64,000 nt of DNA from Narthecium ossifragum (GCA_963920575.1 OY986963.1:4130896-4194895), one strand, 5' to 3'; numbered from the stretch's first letter, positions 22,111 to 34,952 are shown. Program-made: numbers and translations. The notes: generated from the letters alone by a model not told the origin.

Positions 22111-22991
22111 TAAGTAAGAAAATATTGGAAAAAAGCAACGGTGTGTATAACATTTAGATAAGATTTCAAATCTACTTGCGGTGCACTTAGCAATATCGGT
22201 GTCCTTAGTAGTTCACTAGTTTGAGCGGTATAGATAGAACGACCCAAAGAAAAATGATAAACCCTTCCGGATCCATCTCTATCCCGGACCTCCAAAATCC
22301 AATAATATTTTTCTCTTGTCTTGGACCTCTTGGTCTGTTGAACCACACAAGTTTCGGATCCGGATCCGTCTAATAGCTACACTTCGCTTTGCCTCCGGTA
22401 AAAGCCCTCACCACCTGGCTTTATTTCAATTATACCCCTCCAGATCCCTTTGTCCTCTGCACCAACTGGCGGTAAACGGGGAGAAATATAACAGACAAAA
22501 ATTAATAAATGGAGACCAGAAAAAAAAAAAAACGAAACCCCACGAGCCCTCGCGGTGCGCGTGGTTAAGATGTCGGCTGGATCGAAGACGAGGGTTTCCA
22601 CTCCTCTCATCTCCCTCTAATCGGCTCCATTTGCACCTCGATCGGCACGGATCTCTCGCGCTTAGCCGGTAAGCTCTCCTCACCCTCTCTCGGATCGGCT
22701 CCTCGTCTCGGTTCCCGGGGGTTCCTGTCTTTTCCGGTCCATTTTGGCATTCGTTTCACTGGAGCCGGTGCGGACCCCGAGATCCGGCTCCAAATTTCGG
22801 AATTTGGTTCTGATTGGGGATTTGCCTAGGGTTTCTGGTGGATCTGCTGGGATTGGAGCGGAGATCTGGGAATAAGCCCTTTTTTGTGTAGCTTGGATCT
22901 GGATTGGATGGATTTGAGGAGATTGTGTTGAGGGAGCGGGTGAAGTTGAAGAGAAAAGGGCCTTTTTTTAGCTTAGGTGCTATTGGAATCG

Positions 22992-25900
22992 ATGGCGACG
23001 TCTAATGCGTTCCAGTTGGAGGACCAGACGGACGAGGATTTCTTTGATAAGCTCGTTGACGATGATTTCGGCACCATGGGTACTAGTTCCGGTGATGGAA
23101 ATGTAGAGAGGGCTTTGTCTAATCTCAGCATTGGTGATGTTGGATCTTTGGAGGATTCGGGGGATGTTGGATCTGCCGAGGAAGTTGAGGAGCACAAAGA
23201 GAAGGATGTTGTGACCATAGAGGGGAGCTCGTCCCTTGTTTCTTTGGATTCATGTGGTTTGGCGAAGTTGCCAGAGTCTGGAGAATTAGAGGAGTCGGCA
23301 GCGGCGGAGGTTGGGTTGACAGATTCATCAACGGGGGAAAGTGCTGGATCAAAGGGAACCAGCGTGAAGGAGGTTCAGTGGAGTACATTCAGTGTTGATT
23401 CACAACGGGATGATGCAAGTGGGTTTGGATCTTTTTCAGAGTTTGTGACAGAGAATCCTGATGGGAATGCTGATAACCTTAAATTGGTTGCTGACCAAAC
23501 ATCTAATTTTGCTGAAAACCCTGTCTCTGATACGAGTGCATATTTTGGTTCCCATGAACAACAAGACGCTCAGTTTTACGGATCGGGTGATCAGCAGGTT
23601 GCTGGTGGGAATGATGTGCACTACTGGGAAAATCTATATCCTGGTTGGAAGTATGATGCCGGTACAGGGCAATGGTATCAATTGGATGGTTGTGATGCAG
23701 CTACAAGTGCTCAAGCCAGTGCTCAAGCCAATGCCTACAGCACTGTGAATGGAAACATGAATGATGGCTATTCCCAAGAGCCTCAGCCAGCTACTAACTG
23801 GTTAGTTTCAGATCAGAAGTCTGGTGTTTCCTATTTGCAGCAAGAAGCTCAGTCTGTGCTGCAAACGGTATCTGAGGAATGTACCACAGGCAGTGTTGCC
23901 CACTGGAATCAGGTTTCTCAACATACCATACAGTATCCACCAAATATGGTGTTTGACCCCCAGTACTCTGAATGGTATTTCGACACGAACACTCAACAAT
24001 GGCATAGTCTAGAATCATACATGCAGAGCCTTAAGAACATCTCTGGTACACTTCAGGACCAGGTTGCTGAAGATGCTAAACCTGCTGATGAATTTGTCTC
24101 AGAAAAGAATTCCAATTTCCATGATGAAGTTTGGAACTATGAAGAAAACTCTTTGCAAGGGCAATGTAAGCAGGAAACTCTAGGGGGATCTGGTGGTTCT
24201 ACAGACTCCTATGCTCAGCAAAACTCGTGGCAGCCTGAATTAACTTGGCATGAAGAGAACTCTGTTCAAATGCAGGGTAGGCAAGAAATGGTTGGGACCT
24301 GGGATGGATCCATGAGTAGCTATCCGGAGCAGAACATGTGGCAGCCTGAAGTTGTTCAAAAGAGCACTGTAGATTTTACTTATGCTCAGCACAGCATGTG
24401 GCAGCCTGACGAGGTTAGTAAGAGCTCGACCGGTGTCACTTGGAATGATCAGTCGGGGAGCTTTCATGATTCAACAAGGACCATGTCAAATTACACAAAT
24501 CAACATGTAGCTGTTAAGTCTTTTGAACCAGTTTCAGGTCACGGTTACAGTGGCAATGGTGGGACAGGGTTACAAAGTTCCGTGCCTGCAGAAAGCAGGC
24601 GTTCATTTAACCAGCCAAAAGTGGAACAAAGCCTGCAGGCACATTTATCTCATGGTTATTATGACAACGAAAACTCGACAAACTTTTCTCAGCAAACATT
24701 TCAAAGTGGGAATGCATCTTTTTCACAGTACTCTCATGCTTCTAGTGAAGGGAGATCATCGGCTGGGCGTCCCCCACATGCTTTGGTTGCATTTGGTTTT
24801 GGTGGAAAACTCATAGTCATGAAAGATGTCAACTCTTTCGGCGCTAGATTAGACTACGGAAGCCAGGTTGGGATCTAACTCATGGTACTGTAAATTTTCT
24901 ATATTTGCAGGTCGATTTACATTCTATTGATGGACTTGTGTTTTGAATTTTAGCATTTTTGAACTTGGTAGTTTCGGATTCACATGCTCTTTTTTATTGT
25001 TTTTATCTGGTATTCATCTAAAGTTTCTGAGCGTTTCAATATGCATATGTACTGAAGGATGCTGCTAGGAGTACAATCTCAGTTCTCAGCCTCATGGAAG
25101 TTGTGAGAGATGGATGTGATGATACAGATGTCACGGGTAGTGGTTCTAATTATTTCCATGCTTTGTGTCAACAATCTTTCCCTGGCCCACTTGTTGGTGG
25201 GAGTGCGGCAACAAAGGACGTAAACAAATGGGTAGATGAGAAGATTACACACTGTGAATCTTCTGTGATGGATCAAAGAAAAGGAGAACTATTAAAATTG
25301 CTGCTTTCATTGCTGAAAATTTCGTGTCAACATTATGGAAAACTCAGATCTCCATTTGGTACTGATCCATCCGTGCAGGTACATTTGACGACTTTTCCTT
25401 ATTTTATTATTTTCTTATCATGGTGTGAAGGATATAAATGAGAATTTCTTCATTTTGCATTCTGTTCACTATGCCTAGTACCTATGAAGCATGGACACGG
25501 ACACGACACGGACACGCAGACACGGCGATTTTTTCAAAATGTAGGACACGACACGGCGGGGACACGCAAAAAAATATATCTATAGAATATGTTGTATATG
25601 TCATTTGTATAAGAATAACAAATAATAACATGACCAACATAATATTAATAAAAACATAAACCAACATGACCAACATAATATTAATAATAACAAATCATCC
25701 ATCAATAAAACCCTGCTGTGTCCCCTGCCATGTCCCTGCCGTGTCCCAGCCGTGTCCGACCAAAAAAAAAATATTTAAAAATTCAGACACGTAACACTCG
25801 TGTCCGACACGTGTCCACCACGTCCTGGACGCGTGTCCGTGTCCTAAAGGTGTCCGACACGGGTACGTTGGCCTTAGGGAAGTGTCGGTGCTTCCTAGCC

Positions 25901-28900
25901 TAGTACTATGAATGAATGTCCATTCCCCCAAGGAATTTGGATAACTGGCAAAGTGCACAAAATCTGGATTACGAAGCCAAAAAGTATCTGCAAAAGAACC
26001 AGTTTCTGCATAATTCTTGTGGTCATTGGCTGTTAAAGTGGTTTTGCTTTCTATGTTCTTAAACTTGTCAAATGCATGGTAAAAGACTGGCATTGTGATT
26101 GTGAAATGCTTTCAGGATAATTAGATGGATGACATATTGGTGCTTTATTTTTCTATGGGTGGGTTGGATAATTTGTTTGTCATGCTCACAAAACGACAAT
26201 CCTATATTTGGAACAAGCTATTCAACGAAGTCTGTAGTGTCTGGTATCCTATTCCCATCCTCTGATTTATTCGCTTGGTTTCAAGTTGTTGTATTCCTCT
26301 AGCGAGTTCTTGTATATTCAATTGTCTGAACAAGAATCGTTAGCAATTTCTCCGGCCACTTTTGTTAATTGCAAGTGAGTGATGCTGACTCTTTATAACG
26401 TGTTTTAGTTTGATAAATGCTCTTAATTTGTGAATCATTTATATCCTGAATAATACAGGCTGTTTTATGATGTGAGGGGGTTATTTGAATAGTTGAACTT
26501 TTGTCACTGAAAGTGGGGAAGGGAATGGCTACTTATGAGTTTTGCTTATGTCAAATGGAACGATATTTAGATCGGGAAAAGGTTGCACTAGTTTTTAATT
26601 CATTTAACATGTTACGTTAGTCGTTTGTTTTATAAGACCCTAATTTCTATGCTGTTGGAAGTCATGTCCTAAAAACTATTATCTGATCTTCGATGTATTA
26701 GGTCCGTTCTTAATAGAAGCTGGTTTATGCTTTTGCAAATTTATGCCTTATATTCTCAGCATTATCTTGAAATGGAAACTTTTGCTTGTTAGCCATTCAA
26801 AAAGCAGTCTTTGGCAATTCCATGATTTTCTAAGGATGTTTTTTGGATTTTAAAGTTACGTTTACAAAACTATAATCCTAGTTAGCATTTCATGTGGAAG
26901 TTTTCTTTTCCGACAGGACACAGATGGTCCAGAGTCGGCTTTAACCAAGCTTTTTGCATCGGCCAGAAAGAAAGGTGCTCATATAGGAGGATATGGTTCC
27001 TTTGCCCATTGTATGCAAAACATTCCTTCTGAAGGGCAGATTCAGGTATAGAATTACAGTTGTGAGAAACTTGCTTAAACATATTATTAAAGCATATTCC
27101 TGGTAGTAATTTCATATGCCAATCTTTTTAGAAAACTGCTGTTGAGTTCCAGAACCTTCTTGTTTCTGGTAGAAAGAAAGATGCTCTTCAATGTGCCCAA
27201 GACGGCCAGTTGTGGGGCCCCGCTATTGTTCTTGCGGCACAGTTGGGGGACAAGGTTTGCAACTGTTGCTTCTTTATGTGATATTTGGACACATTCTTTA
27301 ATTGAATTGTCATGCTTTCGATTGATGGAAACATATGCAAAGGAAGACATGTTTTGTCCTAAAACAACTGGTTTGTGATTGATTTGTCACAGTTTTATGT
27401 TGATACCGTGAAGCAAATGGCAAAATGCCAATTCATGTCAGGATCACCTTTACGAACATTATGCCTGCTTATTGCCGGGCAACCTGCAGATGTATTTTCT
27501 GTTGACAGCTCTACAAACATTGCCTTCACGGGTGCTATAAATGCATCTCAGCAGCAAACTCAGGTGATTAATCTGCTTTCAACAGTTGGTTGCTATATAT
27601 GTAATTTTTTTGTGTGAAACATGTTGTATTATGTAGCCAGCTCTTCAAGGATTGCAGTTCCCATTATATCATGGCTAGAGATTTTTTTTTTAACTCGAGA
27701 TTTTAATAACTATGAAACCCTTATGATTTTGGTGAGAAATGGCCTTTTGGTATGAAAGATAGATCCATTATATACTTCATGCGCAAGTTAGGATGTAAAT
27801 TCTTGTCCTTCTCTCACTAGTTACTTGCAGTGTGAATTCATACAGCTTTCTCTGTGGTCATAGGTTTTAGCCAATGGTATGCTTGATGAGTGGGAAGAAA
27901 ATTTGGCCATTATTGCTGCGAATAGGACAAAAGATGATGAATTGGTGATGATTCATCTTGGGGATTGTTTGTGGAAAGAGAAAGGAGAGGTTGGTATTTC
28001 AGTCTGCTGAATGTTGTAGTGATCTTTCATGCAAATCCTACCTGCTTTTTGTTCATTTTAACCTGTTGTTCTGTACAGGTCACTGCTGCTCACACCTGCT
28101 ATTTGGTTGCTGAAGCAAACTTTGAATCATTCTCTGACACTGCAAGACTATGTCTTATTGGCGCAGACCATTGGAAATGCCCTCGAACATATGCCAGCCC
28201 TGAGGCAATTCAGGTCTTATCTCTATGTTCTTGATCTTCCTGAGTTTCTGAATGACATCAGATTGTATACAAACAGAAACAACATTGCATTCTGTAGCTC
28301 CATTGATTCTAATTTTTAAGCTAGTCTGATTTGTCATGTTATTTTTTTTTTCTGCAGAGGACAGAATTATATGAATATTCAAAAGTGCTTGGAAACTCTC
28401 AGTTCATATTGCTACCTTTCCAGCCTTACAAGCTTGTATATGCCTACATGTTGGTTGAAATGGGAAAAGTTTCTGATTCATTAAGGTGGGTGGTGATCTT
28501 GTTCCTTGTGTTAAATTTTTCTTCAGGAGGTTTCTCATTCATATTAGTGCAGGTACTGCCAAGCCTCCCTAAAATTGCTGAAAAATTCTGGTCGTGTTCC
28601 AGAAGTTGAAACTTGGAAATCACTATTGTCTTCTCTTGAGGAACGATTGAAGACACATCAGCAGGTATTTACTTTTGGGCGAGCATTTTTTATCTGTCCA
28701 GGCTTTGTATTGGGAGAGTTTAATGTCTATTCTCTCTGTTCCTTTAGGGTGGGTACAGCACAAATTTGGCCCCTGCAAAACTCGTGGGCAAACTGTTTAC
28801 CTCCATTGATAGATCCATTCACCGCATGATTGGTGCTCCACCAGCACCTCTGCCACCAATGCCACAAAGCCATGTAAACGATAAAGAAATCTACTCCGCG

Positions 28901-30909
28901 GTTCCAAAAGTAGCAACTAGTCAATCTACAATGGCCATGTCAACATTAATTCCATCAGCATCAGTCGAAGCCATGAGTGAGTGGACAGGTGATAGCAATA
29001 GGAAGATTATGCACAACAGAAGCATTTCAGAGCCAGATTTTGGTAGAAGCCCATTACAGGTTGGTGTCTGAGCCAGCATGTTTGAGCTAATTTCTTGTTT
29101 CAATTGTAATGGGAAAGCCACTAGAGATGTGGCTGTGGTTCTCTCGTACAAAATTGTGATATGAACTGTATAAGCTTCAGCTTTGATCTTGCACCAAATG
29201 TGTAAGGGATTTTTGCTGGCATCATGCAGGATAAGTCAAAAGGATCACCTGATGCTCAAAGCAAGGCATCAGCATCTCGTTTTGGTCGAATTGGTTCCCA
29301 GCTTTTACAGAAGACGGTGGGGTGGGTGTCAAGATCTCGTTCAGATCGTCAGGTAATTCTGAATTTTCTGAACTTGTCCTTGATGATTCTTGGAACCTGT
29401 CAATTATTTAACCATAGTTATGTTGTTTTCTGGTTTATGGTCGTTATAGGCAATTTCCATAGGAAACACGTCATGTAATTTAAATAAAGGATAGACAGAG
29501 GTTGGAAGCTCTGCTTCAGTTTTTTCCCCTGAAATTAGCATGGTATATACCACCATCAGTTAAATGGATATTTAACTACGGGTATAAGTGAGTCTTCGAA
29601 TGTTTGACGTGCAAACATGATAGCTTATATGCTGTATCCTTATTATGTTTAGCATTGGCTTGGTCTGCATATTAGAATATAAAAAATGAAGTCATTAGTG
29701 GGTTTTATTTTGCACCTGAATTCACACCTAAAGCATGCCAAAACAAATATTTGTCAAGCTATACTTCTTAAATGATCCATGATACAGAAAAAGCAGCTCG
29801 AGAATCACAATGGGGCCATAGAGGTAAATTTTCTAGGAAAAGGATTTCACCGAATATCGAGGAGCAAAAGTTTAGGCTGAGATTCCCTACGAAAGTAGTT
29901 CATTTTTTTTCATTCATGAAGAAGTGGATACCTTACCTGGATCCTTGTCCATAATTTCTTATCAGCTAATCCACTTTCACCTTTTCGTTCAGGCAAAGCT
30001 GGGCGAAACAAATAAATTTTATTACGATGAAAAACTCAAGCGTTGGGTAGAAGAAGGTGCAGAGCCTCCAGCTGAAGAGGCTGCGCTGCCACCACCTCCG
30101 ACAATGCCAGCTTTCCACAATGGCGTATCAGATTACAACATAAATAGTACATTGAAGAGCCAAAGCTTTACTGATAATGGAGGGTCTGGAATAAAATCTC
30201 CTAGTTCCTCCGATTATAGTTCAGGAATGTGCCCTATCCCACCCAGTCAAAACCAGTTCTCTGCTCGTGGCAGAATGGGAGTTCGATCAAGGTAGTCCTC
30301 ACTGTATACGTATGTAATTATGGATCAATTGGTATTTTTTTCGAGGGTGTACTCATCAGTTGCTTTTTTAGGTATGTTGATACATTCAACAAAGGTGGCG
30401 GAGCTACAACAAACTCTTTCCAGTCACCTTCAGCTCCCTCTGTAAAACTGCCGCCAGCTGGTGCCAAGTTTTTCATTCCAACAGCACCTGCAACGTCTGA
30501 ACAGCCAGTAGATGCAACAGAGAGCATACACGATGCCTCCACTAATGGAGCAGCTTCTACACCTGTGATGCGGGGAGAATCAATTTCTTCGCCGCCACCA
30601 CCACCGCCCCCATCAATGCAAAGGTTCTCGAGCATGGATAACATTACGCCTTCCAGAAACATGGAACAAAACTCATCATTACAAAGTGGTAACAATTCCC
30701 TCTCTTCACATTCACGGGCAGCATCATGGAGTGGAAGCTTCAATGGTGCAGTCAACAATAAAGTGGGAGATGTAAAGCCATTAGGGGATCTATTGGGTTT
30801 ACAGTCATCTTTTATGCCCATGAATACCTCAACCAACCATCCAAGCAGGTCATCTATGCAGCTCAATGGAGGTAGCTTTGGAGATGACCTTCATGAGGTG
30901 GAGCTCTGA
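22992..30909 (+). CDS. SEC16: SEC16 (MAIGO5-type) COPII exit-site scaffold
   Basis: SEC16 organises COPII budding at ER exit sites by binding SEC13/SEC31 and SEC23. Coding exons: 22992-24866, 25058-25378, 26917-27045, 27132-27254, 27393-27563, 27864-27989, 28079-28213, 28358-28485, 28553-28664, 28748-29059, 29230-29352, 29993-30291, 30372-30909; all phases fit, giving 1463 aa (Arabidopsis relatives are about 1360). The N-terminus has DQTDEDFFDKLVDDDFG. A long Gln/Ser-rich region carries WxxxYPGW-type repeats (YWENLYPGWKYD). The alpha-solenoid central domain starts at RPPHALVAFGFGGKL and includes FHALCQQSFPGPLVGG and DTARLCLIGADHWKCPRTYA. The C-terminus has KFYYDEKLKRWVEEGAEPP. The ATG at 22992 matches the usual Met-Ala start; an upstream in-frame ATG (22977) probably lies in the leader. 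A leader intron (about 22670-22976) is likely. Confidence 0.96.
25482..25898. mobile_element. hAT-type MITE of 417 bp in a SEC16 intron
   Basis: The 8-bp target duplication CCTAGTAC is at 25474-25481 and 25899-25906. Ends CTATGAAGCATGG and GGTGCTTCCTAG are imperfect inverted repeats. The interior is made of GACACG/CGTGTC motifs near both ends (GGACACGGACACGACACGG at left; GTGTCCGACACGTGTCC at right), so it can fold on itself. The 8-bp duplication assigns it to hAT. It sits in the intron between exons 2 and 3. Confidence 0.85.
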
Positions 30910-31713
30910 CGTACAGTTGTTCAGACCCTACTTCCAGTTATTTCTCAGCCGCACTTCCATCAGATCAAGCACGGATCTGTGATTGGAAAGTTTGAGATGG
31001 GGGCTGAAAGGGGAGCAGGCTCACAGGAATTTTGTTGAAAGTATGGTAATTGCCCCCGGATGAACTTTTGTACTTTATATGGTTCTCGTTTGTATACCTG
31101 GACTTCAATGCCGATGTCGGTGTCCTCCTACATGAAATCATGTGGACACTGTTGTACAGATAATTTGTTCATTTATTGAAAGAATGAAGAAGAAATTCAT
31201 AATTGTTTTGAAGGCAAGGTCAAGAGTTCTCAGGAGCGATCTGTCCGTTTCTATTCTTAGAGGTGAGGACGGAATTAGATTTATGGTTAACGTTTTGTAG
31301 AGTCAAGTGCTTAGCTATTTGCAAAATTTAGTACTAGCCATGTTTATTTTGGGTTTTGAAGATGTGAAAAAATGTTTTGCAGGAGAATTTGTGAGAACCA
31401 GTTTGATCCTTGGCAAGGGCAAACCTCCTTTGGCACACTTGCTAGGTTTGTTCAGGCATATGTAATGCTGGTTATTTCTCTTTTCTTGATGGTGTAAGGA
31501 ATTTTCTTTAGCTGCAAACCGATATTGCATTCCCCTTGTGAACAGTCTTTGTCCCTGGGCAACTAACTGATACAAGCTACTCAGCTAAAACTCAACCTTT
31601 GTCAGGAAAAAATCTAGAGATGCAGGTGGTTTTACTCAGACAGTTTAATAAAATCTAGTGATCCTATGGATCTGTATCCGGTTACGCATCTGAGAAGCTT
31701 TCCATGGATAAAT
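30910..31713. other. SEC16 3' UTR and intergenic sequence
   Basis: The probable 3' UTR runs to about 31190, where GAATGAAGAAGAAATTCATA may supply a weak A-rich signal. From there to 31713 nothing coding was recognised. Confidence 0.45.
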
Positions 31714-32403
31714 TGTTAGAATATGACTCAAATTTGAGTCTCTTTAGAGTCTAATTTGGGCTCAATGAATCGATCAGATCATGTAAGGGAGAGACCAAAC
31801 TGAACTTGGATTTCTCACCGCCTCTATTTCCCTAATGCTCTTATACGTAGGATCATAAAAAGGGGCCGCGTAAGAGAGGAAAAGTAGGCCTGAATGTGTA
31901 GGCGGCTGCAGCATAGAGAGAAAAAGCAGAGGGCTTTCGTGTGACGGTTGTAGCAGGGAAAGAGAGGAGCCAGAAGAGAGAGAAAGGAGAAAGATGAGAG
32001 AGAAAAGAGGGACTATGGTTAAAGAAGACTCGGTGATATATCAATCAAGCATCCATGTAAATCTTAATGGATTTCTTCAATGTACTTTAATGGATTTCTT
32101 TGGTATGCTCTACCCGTGGATGTAGAAGAATGTCTCCGAACCACGTAAATATTTATATCTCACTTTTCTACCGCTTTTCTTTTAGGCTAAATTTTCAATT
32201 AGTAACTTGTAGTTTGACCGATATTTTTATGTGGTCCTTATATTTCAAAAAGTTGCAATACAGACCCTCAAATTTAAGAATTTCTCTTATGTGGTCCGCC
32301 ACGTCAGCTTCCGTCGAACGCCGTCAACCAGCTAACGGCCAATTAGCACACGTGGCTCATTTTTATCCACGTGGCCATTTTTAAACATATTTGATCCGCC
32401 ACG

Positions 32404-33963
32404 TCATCTTCTCTCTCTTCTCTCTCTTCCGACCAGCTCACCGTCGATGCCCAGCCCCGACGGCGACGGCGACGGCGCCGTCGAAACCCAGATCACGTCC
32501 TCAACAGCGGCGATGCGGCTCTTAAGCCGGTGCTCCGGCCCGAACCGGAACAGGCGCTGGAGGCGAACTCGTCGGCTCCATGGCCGAAACCGGCGGACGA
32601 TCAGCTCGATGGCCTCTTCGAAGGCGGCGGCGAACTCGTCGGCCTCCCTGTAAGGGGCATCATCGCCATGGAGGAGGTCAGAAGGTCGGAGGTCGTGAGG
32701 CGTTCGGGTGGATGTTGGGGGTGATGGGGATGGGGATCGGAGGATGGGATGGAGCTGGGGACGACGGGATCGAACGACGGCGAGCTGGGATGGAGGTGCG
32801 GATCCGTGGCGACCCGGGATGGAGCTCGGAGGATGGGATGGAGCTGGGATGGAGCTCGGAGGATGGGATGGAGGTGGGATGGAGCTGGGGACGACGGGAT
32901 CGAACGGCGGCGAGCTGGGATGGAGGTGCGGATCCGTAGCGACCCGGGATGGAGCTCGGAGGATGGGATGGAGCTGGGGACGACGGGATGGAGCTCGGAG
33001 GATGGGATGGAGGTGGGATGGACCCGGGATGGAGCTCGGAGGATGGGATGGAGCTGGGGACGACGGGATCGAACGGCGGTGAGCTGGGATGGAGGTGCGG
33101 ATCCGTAGGGACCCGGGATGGAGCTCGGAGGATGGGATGGAGCTGGGGACGACGGGATGGAGCTCGGAGGATGGGATGGAGGTGGGATGGACCCGGGATG
33201 GAGCTCGGAGGATGGGATGGAGGTGGGATGGACCCGGGATGGAGCACGGAGGATGGGATGGAGCTGGGGACGACGGGATCGAACGGCGGCGAGCTGGGAT
33301 GGAGGTGCGGATCCGTAGCGACCCGGGATGGAGCTCGGAGGATGGGATGGACCCGGGATGGAGCTCGGAGGATGGGATGGAGCTGGGGACGACGGGATCG
33401 AACGGCGGCGAGCTGGGATGGAGGTGCGGATCCGTAGCGACCCAGGATGGAGCTCGGAGGATGGGATGGAGCTGGGGACGACGGGATCGAACGGCGGCGA
33501 GCTGGGATGGAGGTGCGGATCCGTAGTGACCCGGGATGGAGCTCGGAGGATGGGATGGAGCTGGGGACGACGGGATCGAACGGCGGCGAGCTGGGATGGA
33601 GGTGCGGATCCGTGGCGACCCGGGATGGAGCTCGGAGGATAGCGAGATTAGGACGGCGAGATCAGGACGGCGACGGCGACATCGGATGGAGCTGGTCGGA
33701 AGAGAGAAGAGGGAGAAGAGCTCGGGACGGCGAGCTCGGGATGGCGAGATCAGGACGGCGAGATCGGGACGGCGACGGCGAGATCGGGGAGGCGAGCTCG
33801 GATGGAGCCGGGATGGAGGTGGGACGGCGACATCGGGGACAATGGTGAGCTGGTTGGAAGAAAGAAAGGGAGAAGAGAGAGAGAAGAGGGAGAAGAGAGA
33901 GAGAAGAGGGAGAAGATGCTGACTAGGCAAATTTTTAAATAAAATATATTTAAAAATGGCCAC
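32404..33963 (-). CDS. Repeat-rich 519-aa ORF inside non-autonomous MULE
   Basis: Open across most of the MULE interior on the minus strand. It starts MAIFKYILFKNLPSQHLLPL with a hydrophobic Leu/Phe/Ser segment, then Arg/Pro-rich repeats. Its middle repeats SHPPSSIPG, DPHLHPSSPPFDPVVPS and SSELHPGS several times, which is the translated minisatellite. It ends RLFRFGPEHRLKSRIAAVED and ERRERR. No known domain. GC-rich tandem repeats often stay open by chance when the unit is stop-free in one frame, so a real protein is uncertain. Confidence 0.3.
   Translation of the reverse strand: MAIFKYILFKNLPSQHLLPLLSLFSLFSLSSPFLSSNQLTIVPDVAVPPPSRLHPSSPPRSRRRRPDLAVLISPSRARRPELFSLFSLPTSSIRCRRRRPDLAVLISLSSELHPGSPRIRTSIPARRRSIPSSPAPSHPPSSIPGHYGSAPPSQLAAVRSRRPQLHPILRAPSWVATDPHLHPSSPPFDPVVPSSIPSSELHPGSIPSSELHPGSLRIRTSIPARRRSIPSSPAPSHPPCSIPGPSHLHPILRAPSRVHPTSIPSSELHPVVPSSIPSSELHPGSLRIRTSIPAHRRSIPSSPAPSHPPSSIPGPSHLHPILRAPSRRPQLHPILRAPSRVATDPHLHPSSPPFDPVVPSSIPPPSHPPSSIPAPSHPPSSIPGRHGSAPPSQLAVVRSRRPQLHPILRSPSPSPPTSTRTPHDLRPSDLLHGDDAPYREADEFAAAFEEAIELIVRRFRPWSRRVRLQRLFRFGPEHRLKSRIAAVEDVIWVSTAPSPSPSGLGIDGELVGRERRERR
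32745..33640. repeat. Minisatellite with 89-bp unit and nested 18-40 bp sub-units
   Basis: The full unit runs from GACCCGGGATGGAGCTCGGA to GGAGGTGCGGATCCGTAGC. GGATCCGT recurs at about 32800, 32931, 33099, 33310, 33428, 33517 and 33606; the last three are spaced exactly 89 bp. Shorter insertions of GGATGGGATGGAGGTGGGAT explain the longer spacings. Confidence 0.92.
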
Positions 33964-34952
33964 GTGGATAAAAATGGGCCACGTGTGCTAGTTTGCCGTT
34001 AGCTGGTTGACGGCGTTCGACGGAAGCTGACGTGGCGGATCACATAAGAGAGATTCTTAAATTTGAGGGTCTGTATTGCAACTTTTTGAAATATAAGGAC
34101 CACATAAAAATATCGGTCAAACTACAGGGTACTAATTGAAAATTTAGCCTTTCTTTTATCTTACATCTTTGGCTAAATTATGTATTAGTACCCTGTAGTT
34201 TCGGTCAACTTTTTATATGGTCCCTGAACTTCAATTTCGTGACATTGAGTCGCTCGATTTTGTTTTTGGTTCTCATGTGGGCCTCCACCCCAACTTCCGT
34301 CAGCTAACTAACGGCAAAAGGGGTCACGTGCGCCGCACGTGACCCCCTTCCGTCAGCTAACAGCAGCTGCAACAGAACCGCGAAACCCAACCGCGAAAAA
34401 CTGCCTCGAACTGTGAAACCCTAACATATTCTATTCAAAATCGCCAAATGCCATAGCCCTCTCCATCGGGTTTCCCTCACCGGCGATCAACGCCAAAAAT
34501 GCTCCCCTCACCGACGATCAATGCATTTTGAGTGGCGATCATCCCCAAACGTTGTCCCGAGACAGGTATGAGCCCTACAACGGCAGGTAGTATTAGCTAG
34601 GGTATCATTTATCTTGATTTATGTGGAATGTTGGATTTCTTTCTTTGATTTGTTTAATGTCTTGAACCGTGTGTGAGATTTGATAGTGATTTCTTATTTG
34701 TGGTAGGATTTTTTTAGCGATTTGGTTATTGTTTGCAACCGTAATTTATGTGGAATGCTGGATTTCTTACCTCGATTTTTTTATTGTCTGCATCCGTGTC
34801 TCTATGAGGTTTGGGGATGGGTTAGGGGAGTTTTGCAGTGGGTTACTTTAGCATGTGGGGCATGCTAATTGTGGTATGTTTACTTTTCCATATCATGGGG
34901 CATGCTTTCCAAGTGTTAAAATAGTCAATCTTGTTCATGTTTCAGGTCCAGG

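Larger units (their letters stand above)
32185..34149. mobile_element. Non-autonomous MULE, 1965 bp, perfect 9-bp target duplication
   Basis: TSD TTTCTTTTA at 32176-32184 and 34150-34158. Ends GGCTAAATTTTCAATTAGTA and TACTAATTGAAAATTTAGCC are inverse complements, and the TIR runs about 200 bases. The end sequence GGCTAAATT..(N)..TTAGTA..(N)..TGTAGTTT is shared with the 6.2 kb MULE that begins 22 bases further on, so that element (or an intact relative) may have mobilised it. CACGTG motifs lie in both TIRs. The interior is an 89-bp-unit minisatellite and a long minus-strand frame. Confidence 0.95.

Noticed and set aside
25441..26093. Minus-strand frame rich in GHGW/GTWQGTQ in the SEC16 intron
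   Set aside because: It is the translated GACACG repeat of the hAT MITE.
31714..32184. Possibility that the LTR-like sequence is the 3' end of a full copia element
   Set aside because: No gag-pol, primer-binding site or polypurine tract occurs on either side in the window, so only a solo or relic LTR can be supported.
32580..33922. Many plus-strand Gly/Met/Trp/Asp-rich open frames with MELGGWDG repeats
   Set aside because: All are translations of the same minisatellite in other frames; only the single longest minus-strand frame was kept, at low confidence.
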